DNA of 64,000 nucleotides from JBNJGT01 sp964473285. Lineage in GTDB: Archaea > Nanobdellota > Nanobdellia > Woesearchaeales > JACJVW01. The notes beneath the pieces are model-generated. The model was given only the letters and a program-made list of their open reading frames with translations. It was not told the origin of the DNA and did no database searches. Made by a program: the position numbers and the translations under genes. The stretch lies in NCBI GenBank assembly GCA_964473285.1, contig CAYYOI010000001.1:13233-77232 (forward strand). The letters are read 5' to 3'. Shown piece after piece: positions 44,757-54,109 of this stretch (positions are counted from its first letter, which is position 1; each line of letters opens with the position of its first letter).

Positions 44757-45708
44757 TGATATCCTCTATTGGAGGATTTGCAATGTTGAGATCTATTATT
44801 GAGAATTTCTCTGTCAGGTCCTGCAGCAGGGACTTTATTGTGCGCTTGCTTGTGTCAAGCTCTAGTTTGAAGGAAAACTTTGCTTTCTTGAGTATCCTTG
44901 TGTGCTTAAGCTTCACAGAACTAACCGCGTGATCACAAAGAACTGATATTATCTTCCTGTTGAGGTAGTTCTGGCGCATATCCTTGATTGAACCTTCATA
45001 AACAATCTTACCGTGATTTATGATGAATATGCGTTTGCAGATCTTGTCAATATCCTGCATGTCATGACTGGTTAATATTATACTCAATTTCTCTTTCTTG
45101 TTGATATCTTTTATGAAAGAACGGATCCTTTTCTTTGTGGTTATGTCAAGACCAATACTGGGTTCGTCCAGAAACAGTATTCGAGGCTTATGGAGAAGAG
45201 ATGCAACTATCTCTGCGCGCATTCTTTGACCCAAAGAAAGCTTTCTGACAGAAGTATGCAAGAATTCCTCCAGTTGGAAGTATGACACCAGTTCTTTTAG
45301 CCTTTTATGATATTCTTTCTGATCCAGCTCATAGATGCGGGAAAACAGGTCAAATGTGTCGATAGCAGGAAGATGATACCATAACTGAGGCTTTTGTCCG
45401 AAAACAGTCCCTACCTGGAATGCCAGTTTCTTTCGTTCCTTTGCAGGATTAAGGCCGTTAACCCTCAATGTACCCTTATCACTATGGAGAATTCCGGTGA
45501 GCATCTTAAGCGTGGTGGACTTCCCGGCGCCATTTGGGCCTATGAGGGCTACCAGTTCTCCTTCCTTTATCGAGAAGGAGATGTTGTCAACAGCTTTGAC
45601 GTGATTGTATTGTGGCTTTACAAAGGATTTAACGCTGCCCAGTAGACCCGGTGCCTTCTGCTTGGCACGGAAATGCTTAGTCAATCCATCTACATGAATG
45701 CCTTTCAT
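44731..45708 (-). CDS. ABC-2 transporter ATP-binding protein (COG4586-like)
   Basis: 325 residues. Walker A is GPNGAGKST (about 58), the Q-loop follows at QVGTVFGQKPQLW, the signature is LSLGQRMRAE (about 158), and Walker B is ILFLDEPSIGLD (about 178). The extra C-terminal domain after residue 230 is typical of this group. First gene of the exporter operon; a CTTTTTAAAT box lies in the 45709-45834 gap, which it shares with the divergent thioredoxin-fold gene. Confidence 0.95.
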   Translation of the reverse strand: MKGIHVDGLTKHFRAKQKAPGLLGSVKSFVKPQYNHVKAVDNISFSIKEGELVALIGPNGAGKSTTLKMLTGILHSDKGTLRVNGLNPAKERKKLAFQVGTVFGQKPQLWYHLPAIDTFDLFSRIYELDQKEYHKRLKELVSYFQLEEFLHTSVRKLSLGQRMRAEIVASLLHKPRILFLDEPSIGLDITTKKRIRSFIKDINKKEKLSIILTSHDMQDIDKICKRIFIINHGKIVYEGSIKDMRQNYLNRKIISVLCDHAVSSVKLKHTRILKKAKFSFKLELDTSKRTIKSLLQDLTEKFSIIDLNIANPPIEDIIEDIYGTN

Positions 45709-45834
45709 GGAAATCGAATAGGAGTTGGAGATTTAAAAAGCTTTTTAAGAGAATCTGAAAGATCTCCGCACTTATGAGTGTCGATTCATAAGATTTATAA
45801 AAAATATGGGTTTCCGGATAGTGGAGGGGTATTA

Positions 45835-47613
45835 ATGAGTAAAAAGAAATCAAATGTTAAACTTAAAAGGAAAAAAAACGACAACAATATCTGGATTTTT
45901 ACAAGCGCAATATTAGGAGTGCTGCTTCTAGCATCAATATTTACTTCCGGTTTTGGAACTTGCCCAACCGCAGGAGTTATCGCTGAAGTGGACCATATGG
46001 TGGGACAGGCAAATGATACCACACTTACTCAATCATGGCAGACGGTTAAAGAGGGTGTAATGACTATGGAAAAGGAACCAGTTGAGAGTTCCGGAGAACA
46101 AGTATCCTTACAGATGTATGTGATGAGCCAGTGTCCTTATGGAACACAGGTTGTTGATGCAATCGCACCTGTAAAAGAAAAACTTGGAGATTCACTTGAT
46201 CTTTCTATCGATTACATAACATATCCTACTGAGATGTATCCTGAAAAGGAAGACGAGTTCTGTGTCAGCGGAATGTGCTCAATGCACGGAACAAGTGAGG
46301 TCAAAGGAAATATTGTACAACTATGTGCAATGGAACATAATCCTGAGAAATACCTTGATATGCTTACATGCATGAACGAGAACATGAATGCTATACCTGA
46401 CAACTGGGAAGCCTGTGCTGAAGGGCTTAATGTTGAAGAGATCAGGTCATGCTATGAAGGGGATGAAGGAAAAATGCTCCTGAATAACAGTGCTGCAAAA
46501 GCGCTTAACGCTGAGGCGAGCGGAAGCCCTACAATATTTCTGGAAGGCGAAAAATACAGTGGCGAACGATCAGAGATGGATTTCATGAGATCAGTCTGCA
46601 ACTCTTTTGAAGAAAGGCCTGCTGCATGCGCTGATGTTCCGGAACCTACAAAGGTGCCTATGACAATTGTAAATGCAGAGGACTGTGAGAACTGTGATTC
46701 TTCACAACTTATTGGTGTGATAAAGGGATTGTTCCCTGGTGTTGAGGTCAATGAGGTTGAAGCAACCTCTGATGAAGGGAAGGCACTCATCGAACAATAC
46801 AATATTGAGGTTGCGCCATCATTCCTTTTTGAAACATCCCTGGATGAGACTGAAGCATGGGGACAGAGGCAAGACCTGGCTCGCGCTTTTGAAAAGATTG
46901 ATGACAAGTACAAGCTAAGGGATGACCAGACAGGAGCCACCTATTTCATTGATGAAGAAAAGCGAAAAGAACAAGAAGAGATGATGGAGAACTATCCACA
47001 ACAGAATCTTGAAGTGCTTGGATATGATTCAGAGAAACCAAGGCTTGACTATTTTGTGATGGCTTTTTGTCCATATGGGAATCCTGCGGACGAGGCAGCA
47101 GCAGAACTACATGATGCTTTTGGTGACAAGGTAGAGATTGTACCACACTATATCCTTGGTGTTTCAGGAGATTCAATAGAGTCACTGCATGGAGAGCAGG
47201 AAGGAGACCAAGGAATACGTGAACTATGCGTACTTGAGGAATTTGGAGAAGAAGAGTATTATGAATTTACTCTTGCAGCAAATGAGCAGTGTACATCGCA
47301 GAATGCTAACTCATGCTGGGAGGATGTAGCTGCATCTGTCGGGCTTGATACAGAGCCAATCAAGAACTGCATGGAGGATAAGCTGACCTTGGCACAAGAA
47401 CAAGCAGATCTCAATAGCCAGATAGTTACCCTACAGCAGGGTCAACTGGTACCTCCTTCAGCATCCCCTACATTCCTTGTCAATGGTGCTGCATACAGCG
47501 GCGGCAGGGATGCTGAGAGTCTCAAGGCAGCATTGTGTGCTGAATTTGAGAATGCTCCTGCAGTTTGTGATGAAACATTATCACAGGATACTGAAGCAGC
47601 AGGCACCTGTTAA
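45835..47613 (+). CDS. Membrane-anchored protein with three thioredoxin-fold domains
   Basis: 592 residues from ATG 45835 (GGAGGGG eight bases upstream; an earlier in-frame GTG overlaps the TATA region). One membrane helix (19-41). Domain 1 (about 90-265) starts YVMSQCPYGTQ and has the cis-Pro turn GSPTIFLEG. Domain 2 (about 275-370) has DCENCDSS and APSFLFE. Domain 3 (about 415-580) starts VMAFCPYGNP and ends ASPTFLVNGAAYSG. Domains 1 and 3 resemble GILT/DsbA-like reductases and contain many extra Cys pairs. The redox domains lie outside the membrane. It probably makes or reduces disulfides in surface proteins. Confidence 0.8.
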   Translation: MSKKKSNVKLKRKKNDNNIWIFTSAILGVLLLASIFTSGFGTCPTAGVIAEVDHMVGQANDTTLTQSWQTVKEGVMTMEKEPVESSGEQVSLQMYVMSQCPYGTQVVDAIAPVKEKLGDSLDLSIDYITYPTEMYPEKEDEFCVSGMCSMHGTSEVKGNIVQLCAMEHNPEKYLDMLTCMNENMNAIPDNWEACAEGLNVEEIRSCYEGDEGKMLLNNSAAKALNAEASGSPTIFLEGEKYSGERSEMDFMRSVCNSFEERPAACADVPEPTKVPMTIVNAEDCENCDSSQLIGVIKGLFPGVEVNEVEATSDEGKALIEQYNIEVAPSFLFETSLDETEAWGQRQDLARAFEKIDDKYKLRDDQTGATYFIDEEKRKEQEEMMENYPQQNLEVLGYDSEKPRLDYFVMAFCPYGNPADEAAAELHDAFGDKVEIVPHYILGVSGDSIESLHGEQEGDQGIRELCVLEEFGEEEYYEFTLAANEQCTSQNANSCWEDVAASVGLDTEPIKNCMEDKLTLAQEQADLNSQIVTLQQGQLVPPSASPTFLVNGAAYSGGRDAESLKAALCAEFENAPAVCDETLSQDTEAAGTC

Positions 47614-47640
47614 TTTTTTATTTTTTATTTGGAGGTTCTA

Positions 47641-48279
47641 ATGATCAAAAGATTCATGGGAAAACTTGTGGGAAAAACTTTATTCTATCCAGGCTGTATT
47701 ACAAGTACTGAAATTAAAGAGAACTATCTGAAGATACTTGAATACCTGGGTTATGATGTGGTTGAGATAACTGAACTTAACTGCTGTGGAGGGCCTGTTA
47801 TTTCTGCAGGATATGACTCTGATTTCTATGATCTTGCACAGAAAAATAAAGAAAAGTTGCAGGGTATCAAGAGGATAATAACTAACTGTCCGGAATGTGC
47901 TTTCATGTTCAATACATATTACAAGATACCTACAGAACATATCTCTGATATACTCTATAAACACAAGGACAGGTTTGATAAGACTCATGAAGAGCCCATC
48001 TCTTATCATAGGCCTTGTCACCTGAGAAAAGCGGGGATTGATGCGCCAGAGAAACTGCTTTCCCATATAGGCTATGAGGTTGTCCCATTACCTGACCAAT
48101 GTTGCGGGGCAGGAGGAGGGCTGAAAAGAAACAAGCCGGAGATTGCAAACAAGGCAGCCAAGGCCAGGCTATCCCAATGCAGGACAAACAAGATCATAAC
48201 CTCATGCCCATTATGCTATCAACACCTTAAGGAGAATGCAAGCATCAAGGTCATGGAACTCTCGGAGGTCCTGAAATGA
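47641..48279 (+). CDS. CCG-domain iron-sulfur subunit of a dehydrogenase
   Basis: 212 residues from ATG 47641, which has GGAGG seven bases upstream. Two CCG domains: LFYPGC...NCCGGP (about 15-48) and YHRPCH...CCGAGGG (about 120-157), each with the cysteines that bind a 4Fe-4S cluster, as in GlpC, HdrB and the LutA/GlcF types. With the next two genes it forms a split version of the FAD/Fe-S/CCG D-lactate or glycolate dehydrogenase. The start of the FAD gene overlaps it by 4 bp. Confidence 0.88.
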   Translation: MIKRFMGKLVGKTLFYPGCITSTEIKENYLKILEYLGYDVVEITELNCCGGPVISAGYDSDFYDLAQKNKEKLQGIKRIITNCPECAFMFNTYYKIPTEHISDILYKHKDRFDKTHEEPISYHRPCHLRKAGIDAPEKLLSHIGYEVVPLPDQCCGAGGGLKRNKPEIANKAAKARLSQCRTNKIITSCPLCYQHLKENASIKVMELSEVLK

Positions 48280-49421
48280 GGAAACTGATTGAACTATTCA
48301 AGGAGGATATCTCTTTTGATACTGACGAATTCATGGCTTATTCTACTGATGCATCACAGATAAAAGGAGAGCCTATAGCAATAGTGTGGCCAAGAAATGT
48401 AGAACAGATCCAAAAGCTTGTACAGATTGCATTAAGGAACAAGCATACACTGGTTCCAAGAGGTGCAGGGACAGGCCTTGCAGGAGGATGTGTTCCACAG
48501 AAAGCTATCGTTGTTGATATGTCAAAGATGAACAAGATCGAGTCAATCAATGTGAGGGATAACAAAGTTACTGTGCAACCAGGAGTGGTCATATCTGATC
48601 TCAACGAGAAGCTTGACAGTTATGACTTGTTCTTTCCTGTGATACCTGCAAGCCATACTGCATGCCAGATAGGAGGTATAATCTCAACCAACGCTGTAGG
48701 GACAAGGGCGTTAAGGTTTGGCAGGACCTGTGACTGGGTTCATGAAGTAAGGATTGTTGACGGGGGAGGTAAGCTTCTGAAGGTCAGGCCTTCTGACATA
48801 TGCGGAACAGAGGGGATCCTGGGGATAATAGTTGAGGCAACACTTAAGGTAACCGAGCCTTTACCACAAACAACCCTTACAATAAGAAAATACGACCATG
48901 TGGATGAGATTGATTTCGGTGAGTTCTCTGATGCGATTGCACTTGAGTTCATAGATAAGCTCTCTGCTGAAATGCTTGACCTTGAGCCTGCATATTACCT
49001 CTTTTCAGAATATGAAGAGAAGGGTGAAATAACAGATCCGGAAAGAATAAAGGAATTATGGGGACTAAGGAAGAGACTTGGACCCCTGCTCACAACAAAG
49101 CGTTACAAGATCAAGGAAGATCCTAAGATTCCTTTAGAAAACATGGGAAAATTCATCAGGTGGGTAACAAACAATAAGATTCCGGCTTTCGGACATATAG
49201 GGGTGGGAATACTACACCTTAGATTCAGGAAAGAGCAGGAAAAACTGATCAGACAGATGTTTGAAAAGGTTATAGAACTTGGTGGTTCAGCAAGTGGAGA
49301 GCATGGAATCGGACTTGCAAAAAAACAGTATGTTGATCAGAAACGTATACGGGAGCTTACTGCATTGAAGGAGAGATTTGATCCTGAAAAGGTATTCAAT
49401 AGAGGTAAGATATATGACTGA
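48276..49421 (+). CDS. FAD-binding 2-hydroxyacid dehydrogenase subunit (GlcD/Dld-like)
   Basis: 381 residues. The PCMH-type FAD-binding half has VPRGAGTGLAGGCVPQKAIV (about 57-76) and IGGIISTNAVGTRALRFGRT. The substrate half ends with GEHGIGLAKKQYV, the His motif of GlcD/D-LDH. It is shorter than full-length GlcD (about 460-490), with a reduced cap domain. It probably oxidises a small 2-hydroxyacid and passes electrons to the adjacent 4Fe-4S and CCG subunits. Confidence 0.88.
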   Translation: MRKLIELFKEDISFDTDEFMAYSTDASQIKGEPIAIVWPRNVEQIQKLVQIALRNKHTLVPRGAGTGLAGGCVPQKAIVVDMSKMNKIESINVRDNKVTVQPGVVISDLNEKLDSYDLFFPVIPASHTACQIGGIISTNAVGTRALRFGRTCDWVHEVRIVDGGGKLLKVRPSDICGTEGILGIIVEATLKVTEPLPQTTLTIRKYDHVDEIDFGEFSDAIALEFIDKLSAEMLDLEPAYYLFSEYEEKGEITDPERIKELWGLRKRLGPLLTTKRYKIKEDPKIPLENMGKFIRWVTNNKIPAFGHIGVGILHLRFRKEQEKLIRQMFEKVIELGGSASGEHGIGLAKKQYVDQKRIRELTALKERFDPEKVFNRGKIYD

Positions 49422-49719
49422 TGCCCATAAATGTGTAATGTGCGGGATGTGCAAGGCTAGATGCCCTGTTTTCCGGGCGACGCATAATGAATTATATTCT
49501 CCAAGGGGAAAGGCTATGCTTCTTAAGGAAGAGAAGGAATCTGCAACGTTCTACATGTGTACCTTATGTGGAGCATGCACAGAGATCTGCGCGTCTGATG
49601 TTGATTTTGAGGTGCAAAAAGTGCGCAGGGAACTTGTCAGAAAAGGGATAGAGACTGAAGCAAACAAGAAGATGATCGAGAACGTGAGAAAGTATGGGAA
49701 CCCTTTTGGAAAAGAATAA
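49414..49719 (+). CDS. Ferredoxin-type 4Fe-4S subunit of the dehydrogenase
   Basis: 101 residues from ATG 49414, overlapping the FAD gene by 8 bp. Two clusters: CVMCGMCKARCPVFR (about 6-20) and CTLCGACTEICAS (about 48-60). This is the standard electron-transfer module between flavin and CCG subunits, usually fused in bacterial GlcF/LutB but separate here. Confidence 0.9.
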   Translation: MTDAHKCVMCGMCKARCPVFRATHNELYSPRGKAMLLKEEKESATFYMCTLCGACTEICASDVDFEVQKVRRELVRKGIETEANKKMIENVRKYGNPFGKE

Positions 49720-50248
49720 AGATGTGTTAGCATTAGTTATTGCCGGAGTCCTGGTCATTGGGATAATCACACTTTCAATCGTTATTTCTGTCGACTCGCC
49801 AGTAATCGAAGAGGCGCTTGCAAGGGTGCAGACAAACCACTCTGATGTGGTGGTCACTGCTTTTATAGATTATGATTGTCCTGCCTGCGCAGAGACTTTT
49901 GATCTTTTACGCCAACTTGCATATGATTATCCGGAAATAGTGGTAGAGATCAAACAATTCCCGATATCATCAGGGGGCTTTGAAAAGGCAGTCGTTGCTG
50001 AATGCGCAAGGGATGAGGGAAGATTCACAAAGGTGTCAGAAAAGCTTTTTGATGGAGAAGAGATTGATATAAATACTAGTGATTGCGGGGAAGAAAGAGT
50101 CAAAAGACACATGATTGAGGGGGATGAAAGGCTTGTGAGCGGGACACCTACCCTTTTTATAAATGGTGTTGAGATGCAGGGTTTAAAGGATTATTCGATA
50201 ATCAAGCAGGAGGTTAAACATGCTATCAGAGATTCAGGCAACAATTGA
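49694..50248 (+). CDS. DsbA-family membrane-anchored thiol oxidoreductase
   Basis: 184 residues. An N-terminal membrane helix (about 9-33), a thioredoxin fold with the active site DYDCPACAETF (CPAC, about 58-61) and cis-Pro loop SGTPTLFINGVEMQG (about 148-162). DsbA-like proteins oxidise or isomerise disulfides outside the membrane. It overlaps the ferredoxin gene by 26 bp, linking disulfide chemistry with the dehydrogenase in one operon. No DsbB/VKOR partner is seen in the window. Confidence 0.85.
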   Translation: MGTLLEKNKDVLALVIAGVLVIGIITLSIVISVDSPVIEEALARVQTNHSDVVVTAFIDYDCPACAETFDLLRQLAYDYPEIVVEIKQFPISSGGFEKAVVAECARDEGRFTKVSEKLFDGEEIDINTSDCGEERVKRHMIEGDERLVSGTPTLFINGVEMQGLKDYSIIKQEVKHAIRDSGNN

Positions 50249-50996
50249 TACATTAAAAAAACAAGGCATCAGATTAAGCGCACCGGTACTTGTTGACCTG
50301 GTAGGCCTTATCATATTCATATTCGTGAATTCAATCTATATAAAAAAGATAGTTGCTGCTCTGACCTCATTCAATGTGCATGTCTCAAGGAACATGGAAG
50401 CGATCATGGGAGATTTGCTCACAACAAAGGATATATTCAGCATCATGTCAAAATATCCTTTGATTGCCAATGATCTTTCAACTGTATTTTTCCTCACATT
50501 TCTCATGTTTGTGAGTTGCTTTATCATCTACTGTGTTTTCCAAAGCGTGAGCTGGTTTTTTGCTTATCGGTTTACAGGGCATAAAGTGTCTTTGTCCCGG
50601 TTCATGCTAAGGTTTAGTGTTGTAAACATTCCATGGGTCTTATTGCTTTTATTGGGAAGCTTTATTTCTCTTATATTTGATATACGGGCAGCACTTTCAA
50701 CAAGCCCGGTATCATTCAATAATATCTTTACTAGCATTCTAATGTTCTTTTTAGTCTACATAGCTCTTGTCTCATACACCCGGCTCGATAAAAAGAATCC
50801 GTTTAAGGCACTGAAAAGCATTGCAAGAAAGAGATTATTCCTGGGTTACGTTGGCGGTTTTGCATTATTCTTTGGAACAGTATTCTTGTTCAGCCTGGTA
50901 CCGATCCATGCTATCCAGCTTATACTGGAAGTATTATTCTTACTTCCCCTTCTTACCGGACTTCGTGTCTTTTTCCTTAAACTTTCCAAGAACTGA
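50220..50996 (+). CDS. Unknown integral membrane protein
   Basis: 258 residues, six predicted membrane segments; a charged loop (YTRLDKKNPFKALKSIARK) lies between the last ones. The ATG at 50220 has GGAGG eight bases upstream, within the DsbA-like gene (29-bp overlap), so it belongs to the same operon. It might be the quinone-linked partner for the redox proteins, but no active-site Cys pair is visible. The 3' end overlaps the convergent decarboxylase by 57 bp. Confidence 0.65.
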   Translation: MLSEIQATIDTLKKQGIRLSAPVLVDLVGLIIFIFVNSIYIKKIVAALTSFNVHVSRNMEAIMGDLLTTKDIFSIMSKYPLIANDLSTVFFLTFLMFVSCFIIYCVFQSVSWFFAYRFTGHKVSLSRFMLRFSVVNIPWVLLLLLGSFISLIFDIRAALSTSPVSFNNIFTSILMFFLVYIALVSYTRLDKKNPFKALKSIARKRLFLGYVGGFALFFGTVFLFSLVPIHAIQLILEVLFLLPLLTGLRVFFLKLSKN

Positions 50997-51593
50997 TTCC
51001 CCTGCCCGGACACGTTGGCCTTTCTCTACTGTGAGAGGGATCTTGCCAGGCAGTATGACAATAAGCTGGCTTCCTAGATTTATCAGGCCATATCGTTCTC
51101 CGGTATTGTAAGTGTCACCTTTCTTGGCATGGCATACAATCCTTCTGGCAATGATTCCTGCAACCTGGATAACCTTTATCTTACCAAAGGAAGCCTGAAG
51201 GGTGAGCTCAACTTTCTCGTTCTGCAGGCCTGCTTCAACCGAATTTACTGGCTTGAATGAACCTTTTTTGTGGATTACAGAAAGGACCTTACCTCTGACA
51301 GGCATCCTGTTGATGTGAACATCAAGGGGGGACATGAATATTGATATAACCTTACATGAAGAAGAGATATCGGAACATAATGTTTTGATCTTTCCCATGT
51401 ATCTTTTTGGTATAATAAGCTCTTTGTCCTTGGTGTCTATAATATCCAGTATGATTCCATCTGCAGGGGATACAATCACGTTGCCTTCAGGGATGTTCCT
51501 ATGAGGATCTCTTAGGAAGTAGAATCTCCAGAAAACAAGAAATCCAATGATTACCGCACCAAGAAAACCACTTATCCATAATAGCACTGTCAT
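50940..51593 (-). CDS. Phosphatidylserine/archaetidylserine decarboxylase
   Basis: 217 residues. An N-terminal membrane helix is followed by the family core: VSPADGIILDI, MSPLDVHINRMPVRGKV (catalytic Asp/His region, about 110-125) and a C-terminal NLGSQLIVILP, where the LGS motif is the self-cleavage site that creates the pyruvoyl group. In archaea the product should be archaetidylethanolamine-type lipid. Its length fits the short (Psd group II) family. Confidence 0.88.
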   Translation of the reverse strand: MTVLLWISGFLGAVIIGFLVFWRFYFLRDPHRNIPEGNVIVSPADGIILDIIDTKDKELIIPKRYMGKIKTLCSDISSSCKVISIFMSPLDVHINRMPVRGKVLSVIHKKGSFKPVNSVEAGLQNEKVELTLQASFGKIKVIQVAGIIARRIVCHAKKGDTYNTGERYGLINLGSQLIVILPGKIPLTVEKGQRVRAGESVLGKFKEKDTKSGKKGK

Positions 51594-51752
51594 ATATTAT
51601 GAATGATGGCATGGCTTAAAAATATTTCGAGCATCAAGCCATCAGTGGATGGTCAAGGGCGATATGAAACTATCTAACGTTTTTTTTGAAGAAAATCAAA
51701 AAGAGGGTTATCTAGAGGATGATTTAAATATGAGGGGAAGGTCTTTTTACGC

Positions 51753-52931
51753 ATGAAAGAAGAAGAAAGAAGGATTCTTGAAAGTAAGCATGGTACACTT
51801 CTTCCTACAGACCATAATGAGCACCCTGTATATGAAGCAAGGGAAGATAGTGATATGCTCAAGAGGCATATAAAAAATTATGCGAAGGGCAAGATACTTG
51901 ACATGGGGACAGGGTCAGGAGTGCTTGCAAAAGAGGCTTTAAAATATGGCAAAGTTACTGCTGTGGACAAGAACCCAAAAGCTGTACAATATGTAAGGGA
52001 GACCTTGGATATTGAGTCCTTTGAGAGTGACCTTTTCAGTGAGATTGATGATAGATTTGACCTGATAATATTCAATCCGCCATATCTTCCGCAGGACCCG
52101 GGCGTTGAGGACATGGCACTTTTCGGCGGGAAGAAAGGTTATGAGGTCAGTGTTGATTTTCTTGACCAGGCCGCAGACTACTTAAAAAAAGAAGGAAAGA
52201 TACTGTTCCTTTTCTCAAGCCTTACAAAAAAAGATAAGATAGAAGAAGCACTGGTCCATAATATGTTCACCTGGAAAGAGGTTGAAAAGAAGCATATTTT
52301 CTTTGAGGATATCTATGTTTATATTATAGAGAAGACAAGCACACGAAAGGAGATAGAACCTTACGTGAGTGATATAAAGTACCTGGCAAAGGGAAAGAGG
52401 GGAATCGCTTATACAGGAAGATACAAGGGAGAGAAAGTCACCATAAAGACCAAGAGGAGTTCAAGCAAAGCAAATAGACTGGGATTTGAAGCTGAGTGGC
52501 TGAAGAAGATCCCTTTTGCACCTGAGCTTGTCTTTGCAGGGAAGGATTACATAGTTTACAGGTATATAGACGGAATTCCAATGAAAAAGTTCATGGAAGA
52601 TGCAAAACCAGAGAAAATATACAAGGTTATAATGAGGTTGCTGGAACTTGCTTATGAACTTGATAGGATGGGGATAAGCAAGGAGGAGATGCATCGGCCG
52701 TTCACAAATGTTTTGGTGTCTGATGAGCCGTACTTGATTGATTTTGAAAGGGCACATTATACTCAACAGCCTAAGAATGTCACCCAGTTCTGCCAGTTCC
52801 TGCATGGATTCAAAACGTTTCTTGGTCAAAAGGGAATCAAAATAGATAAGATAACATCTGCTGCAAGAAAATACAAGGAAGATAAGGATATAACCAAGGT
52901 TAGATCATGCGTTTCCCTACAGAATATTTAA
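51753..52931 (+). CDS. HemK-like methyltransferase fused to a COG2112-type kinase
   Basis: 392 residues. N-terminal half: SAM motif LDMGTGSGVLAKEA (about 48-61) and the NPPY catalytic motif (IIFNPPYLPQD, about 108-118) of glutamine N5-methyltransferases that modify release factors. C-terminal half (about 205-390): a small kinase with GKRGIAYTGRYKG as the glycine loop, VTIKTKRS as the ATP-binding Lys, HRPFTNVLV as the catalytic loop and LIDFERA in place of DFG. The DFE form is also seen in the Bud32-like group. Fusion of a methyltransferase and a kinase suggests joint control of translation. Confidence 0.85.
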   Translation: MKEEERRILESKHGTLLPTDHNEHPVYEAREDSDMLKRHIKNYAKGKILDMGTGSGVLAKEALKYGKVTAVDKNPKAVQYVRETLDIESFESDLFSEIDDRFDLIIFNPPYLPQDPGVEDMALFGGKKGYEVSVDFLDQAADYLKKEGKILFLFSSLTKKDKIEEALVHNMFTWKEVEKKHIFFEDIYVYIIEKTSTRKEIEPYVSDIKYLAKGKRGIAYTGRYKGEKVTIKTKRSSSKANRLGFEAEWLKKIPFAPELVFAGKDYIVYRYIDGIPMKKFMEDAKPEKIYKVIMRLLELAYELDRMGISKEEMHRPFTNVLVSDEPYLIDFERAHYTQQPKNVTQFCQFLHGFKTFLGQKGIKIDKITSAARKYKEDKDITKVRSCVSLQNI

Positions 52932-52967
52932 ATAGGAAGGTAATATTAAACCATTGAGGTGAAAATA

Positions 52968-53396
52968 ATGGACCCAACATTTACAGATCCCAATGCAATG
53001 GCAGGAATCATGGGAGCTCTTGCAGGAGTAGCTATATTTGTAGGATTGATAGCAATCGGTGTGTATGTATACATGGCTTTTGCAATGATGAAGACAGCGC
53101 AACGATTAGGCACACCTAATGCATGGCTTGCATGGATACCTATTGGAAATATGGTATTAATGGCAAACATGGCAAAGATGCACTGGTGGCCTGTCTTATT
53201 GATACTGATTGCATGGATACCAATTATCGGATGGATTGCAGGCTTGGTATTGGCAGTGTTTGCTATAATCTGGCAGTGGAAAATATGTGAGGCAAGAAAC
53301 AAGCCTGGCTGGTGGGCAATTCTCCTTATAATCCCTTTAGTCGGAAATATCTGGGGACTCGTTATGTGGGGAATCCTTGCATGGTCCAAACAATAG
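52968..53396 (+). CDS. Small DUF5684-like membrane protein
   Basis: 142 residues from ATG 52968, which has GAGGTGA five bases before it; the in-frame GTG at 52959 is part of that signal. Four membrane helices. The motif NAWLAWIPIGNMVLMANMAK (about 52-71) followed by WWPVLLILIAWIP is typical of the family. Function unknown. It stops at TAG 53396; readthrough would enter the tRNA gene, so this TAG must act as a stop. Confidence 0.7.
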   Translation: MDPTFTDPNAMAGIMGALAGVAIFVGLIAIGVYVYMAFAMMKTAQRLGTPNAWLAWIPIGNMVLMANMAKMHWWPVLLILIAWIPIIGWIAGLVLAVFAIIWQWKICEARNKPGWWAILLIIPLVGNIWGLVMWGILAWSKQ

Positions 53397-53431
53397 TTTT
53401 ATAAAACCTTTATTGTTTTCTTTTATTATTC

Positions 53432-53503
53432 GCGTCGGTAGTCTAATGGCTAGGATAAGGGCCTTCCAAGCCTTTGATCCGGGTTCGAATCCCGGCCGAC
53501 GCA
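53432..53503 (+). tRNA. tRNA-Gly (UCC anticodon)
   Basis: 72 nt. The acceptor stem GCGTCGG pairs with CCGACGC, discriminator A. The T arm GGGTTCGAATCCC is standard. The anticodon arm AGGGC-CTTCCAA-GCCTT has TCC in the loop. No intron. The 3' CCA is not encoded. A TTTTATAAA box (53397-53405) lies about 30 bp upstream. Confidence 0.95.
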
Positions 53504-54109
53504 TCAATAGATTGTAATTATCCATATTATCAATAGATGCAGCGGGTAAAATACGTAGAAGAAATATCTTGGAAGGCTTATTCTCCAGGGAGGATCCCAC
53601 CTGGTAAGAAATACACCCAATAATGCAAGGCTATTGTACCAGACACTAAGACTTTTGAGGAATATGATCATTGCATTTCCTATAAGGGGAGATATGCGAA
53701 AGAAGAGTATCATGAATACTCCCAATATGCCATAATCAACAGTAAGAAAATAATCCAGGCCGTAAACCAAGATTGAATACGGTACCAGGAAAAGTGGATT
53801 CTTCTCATTAAGATAAAGTGCACCCAGTCCAAGGAGAAGGGTGAAAAGGATGTTCAGTTCCGGCCAAAGGAGCCAATAGATCGGCTGTGCGATGATAGCA
53901 AAAAGAAATAGGCGGAAAGCGTACTTACCAAGGTTGCTTGTCTTCTCGAATCCAAGGGCAATATGGTAAGCAAATATGGGAAAGCATAACCTTCCTACAG
54001 CCCTGAATGAATGGTATAATACTGGATTTAATGAATCTGAGAATGCACTTGCTACATGGTCTATGACCATGAGGACAATCGCTATAAGTTTTAAAAAATC
54101 ATTTCTCAT
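53504..54109 (-). CDS. TraX-like membrane protein
   Basis: 201 residues, about eight membrane segments. The family signature LKLIAIVLMVIDHVASAF (about 6-23), then RLCFPIFAYHIALGFEKT, is present; the late WDPPWRISLPRYFFYVFYPLH is also typical. TraX acetylates pilin in F plasmids; in archaeal genomes the role is unknown, perhaps acylation of surface molecules. The stop lies directly against the tRNA 3' end. The start overlaps the MscS-type gene by 4 bp (ATGA). Confidence 0.88.
   Translation of the reverse strand: MRNDFLKLIAIVLMVIDHVASAFSDSLNPVLYHSFRAVGRLCFPIFAYHIALGFEKTSNLGKYAFRLFLFAIIAQPIYWLLWPELNILFTLLLGLGALYLNEKNPLFLVPYSILVYGLDYFLTVDYGILGVFMILFFRISPLIGNAMIIFLKSLSVWYNSLALLGVFLTRWDPPWRISLPRYFFYVFYPLHLLIIWIITIY

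Noticed and set aside
53337..53600. 87-codon - strand frame across the tRNA
   Set aside because: It spans the tRNA-Gly gene and the ends of two real genes; the tRNA arms explain its middle.
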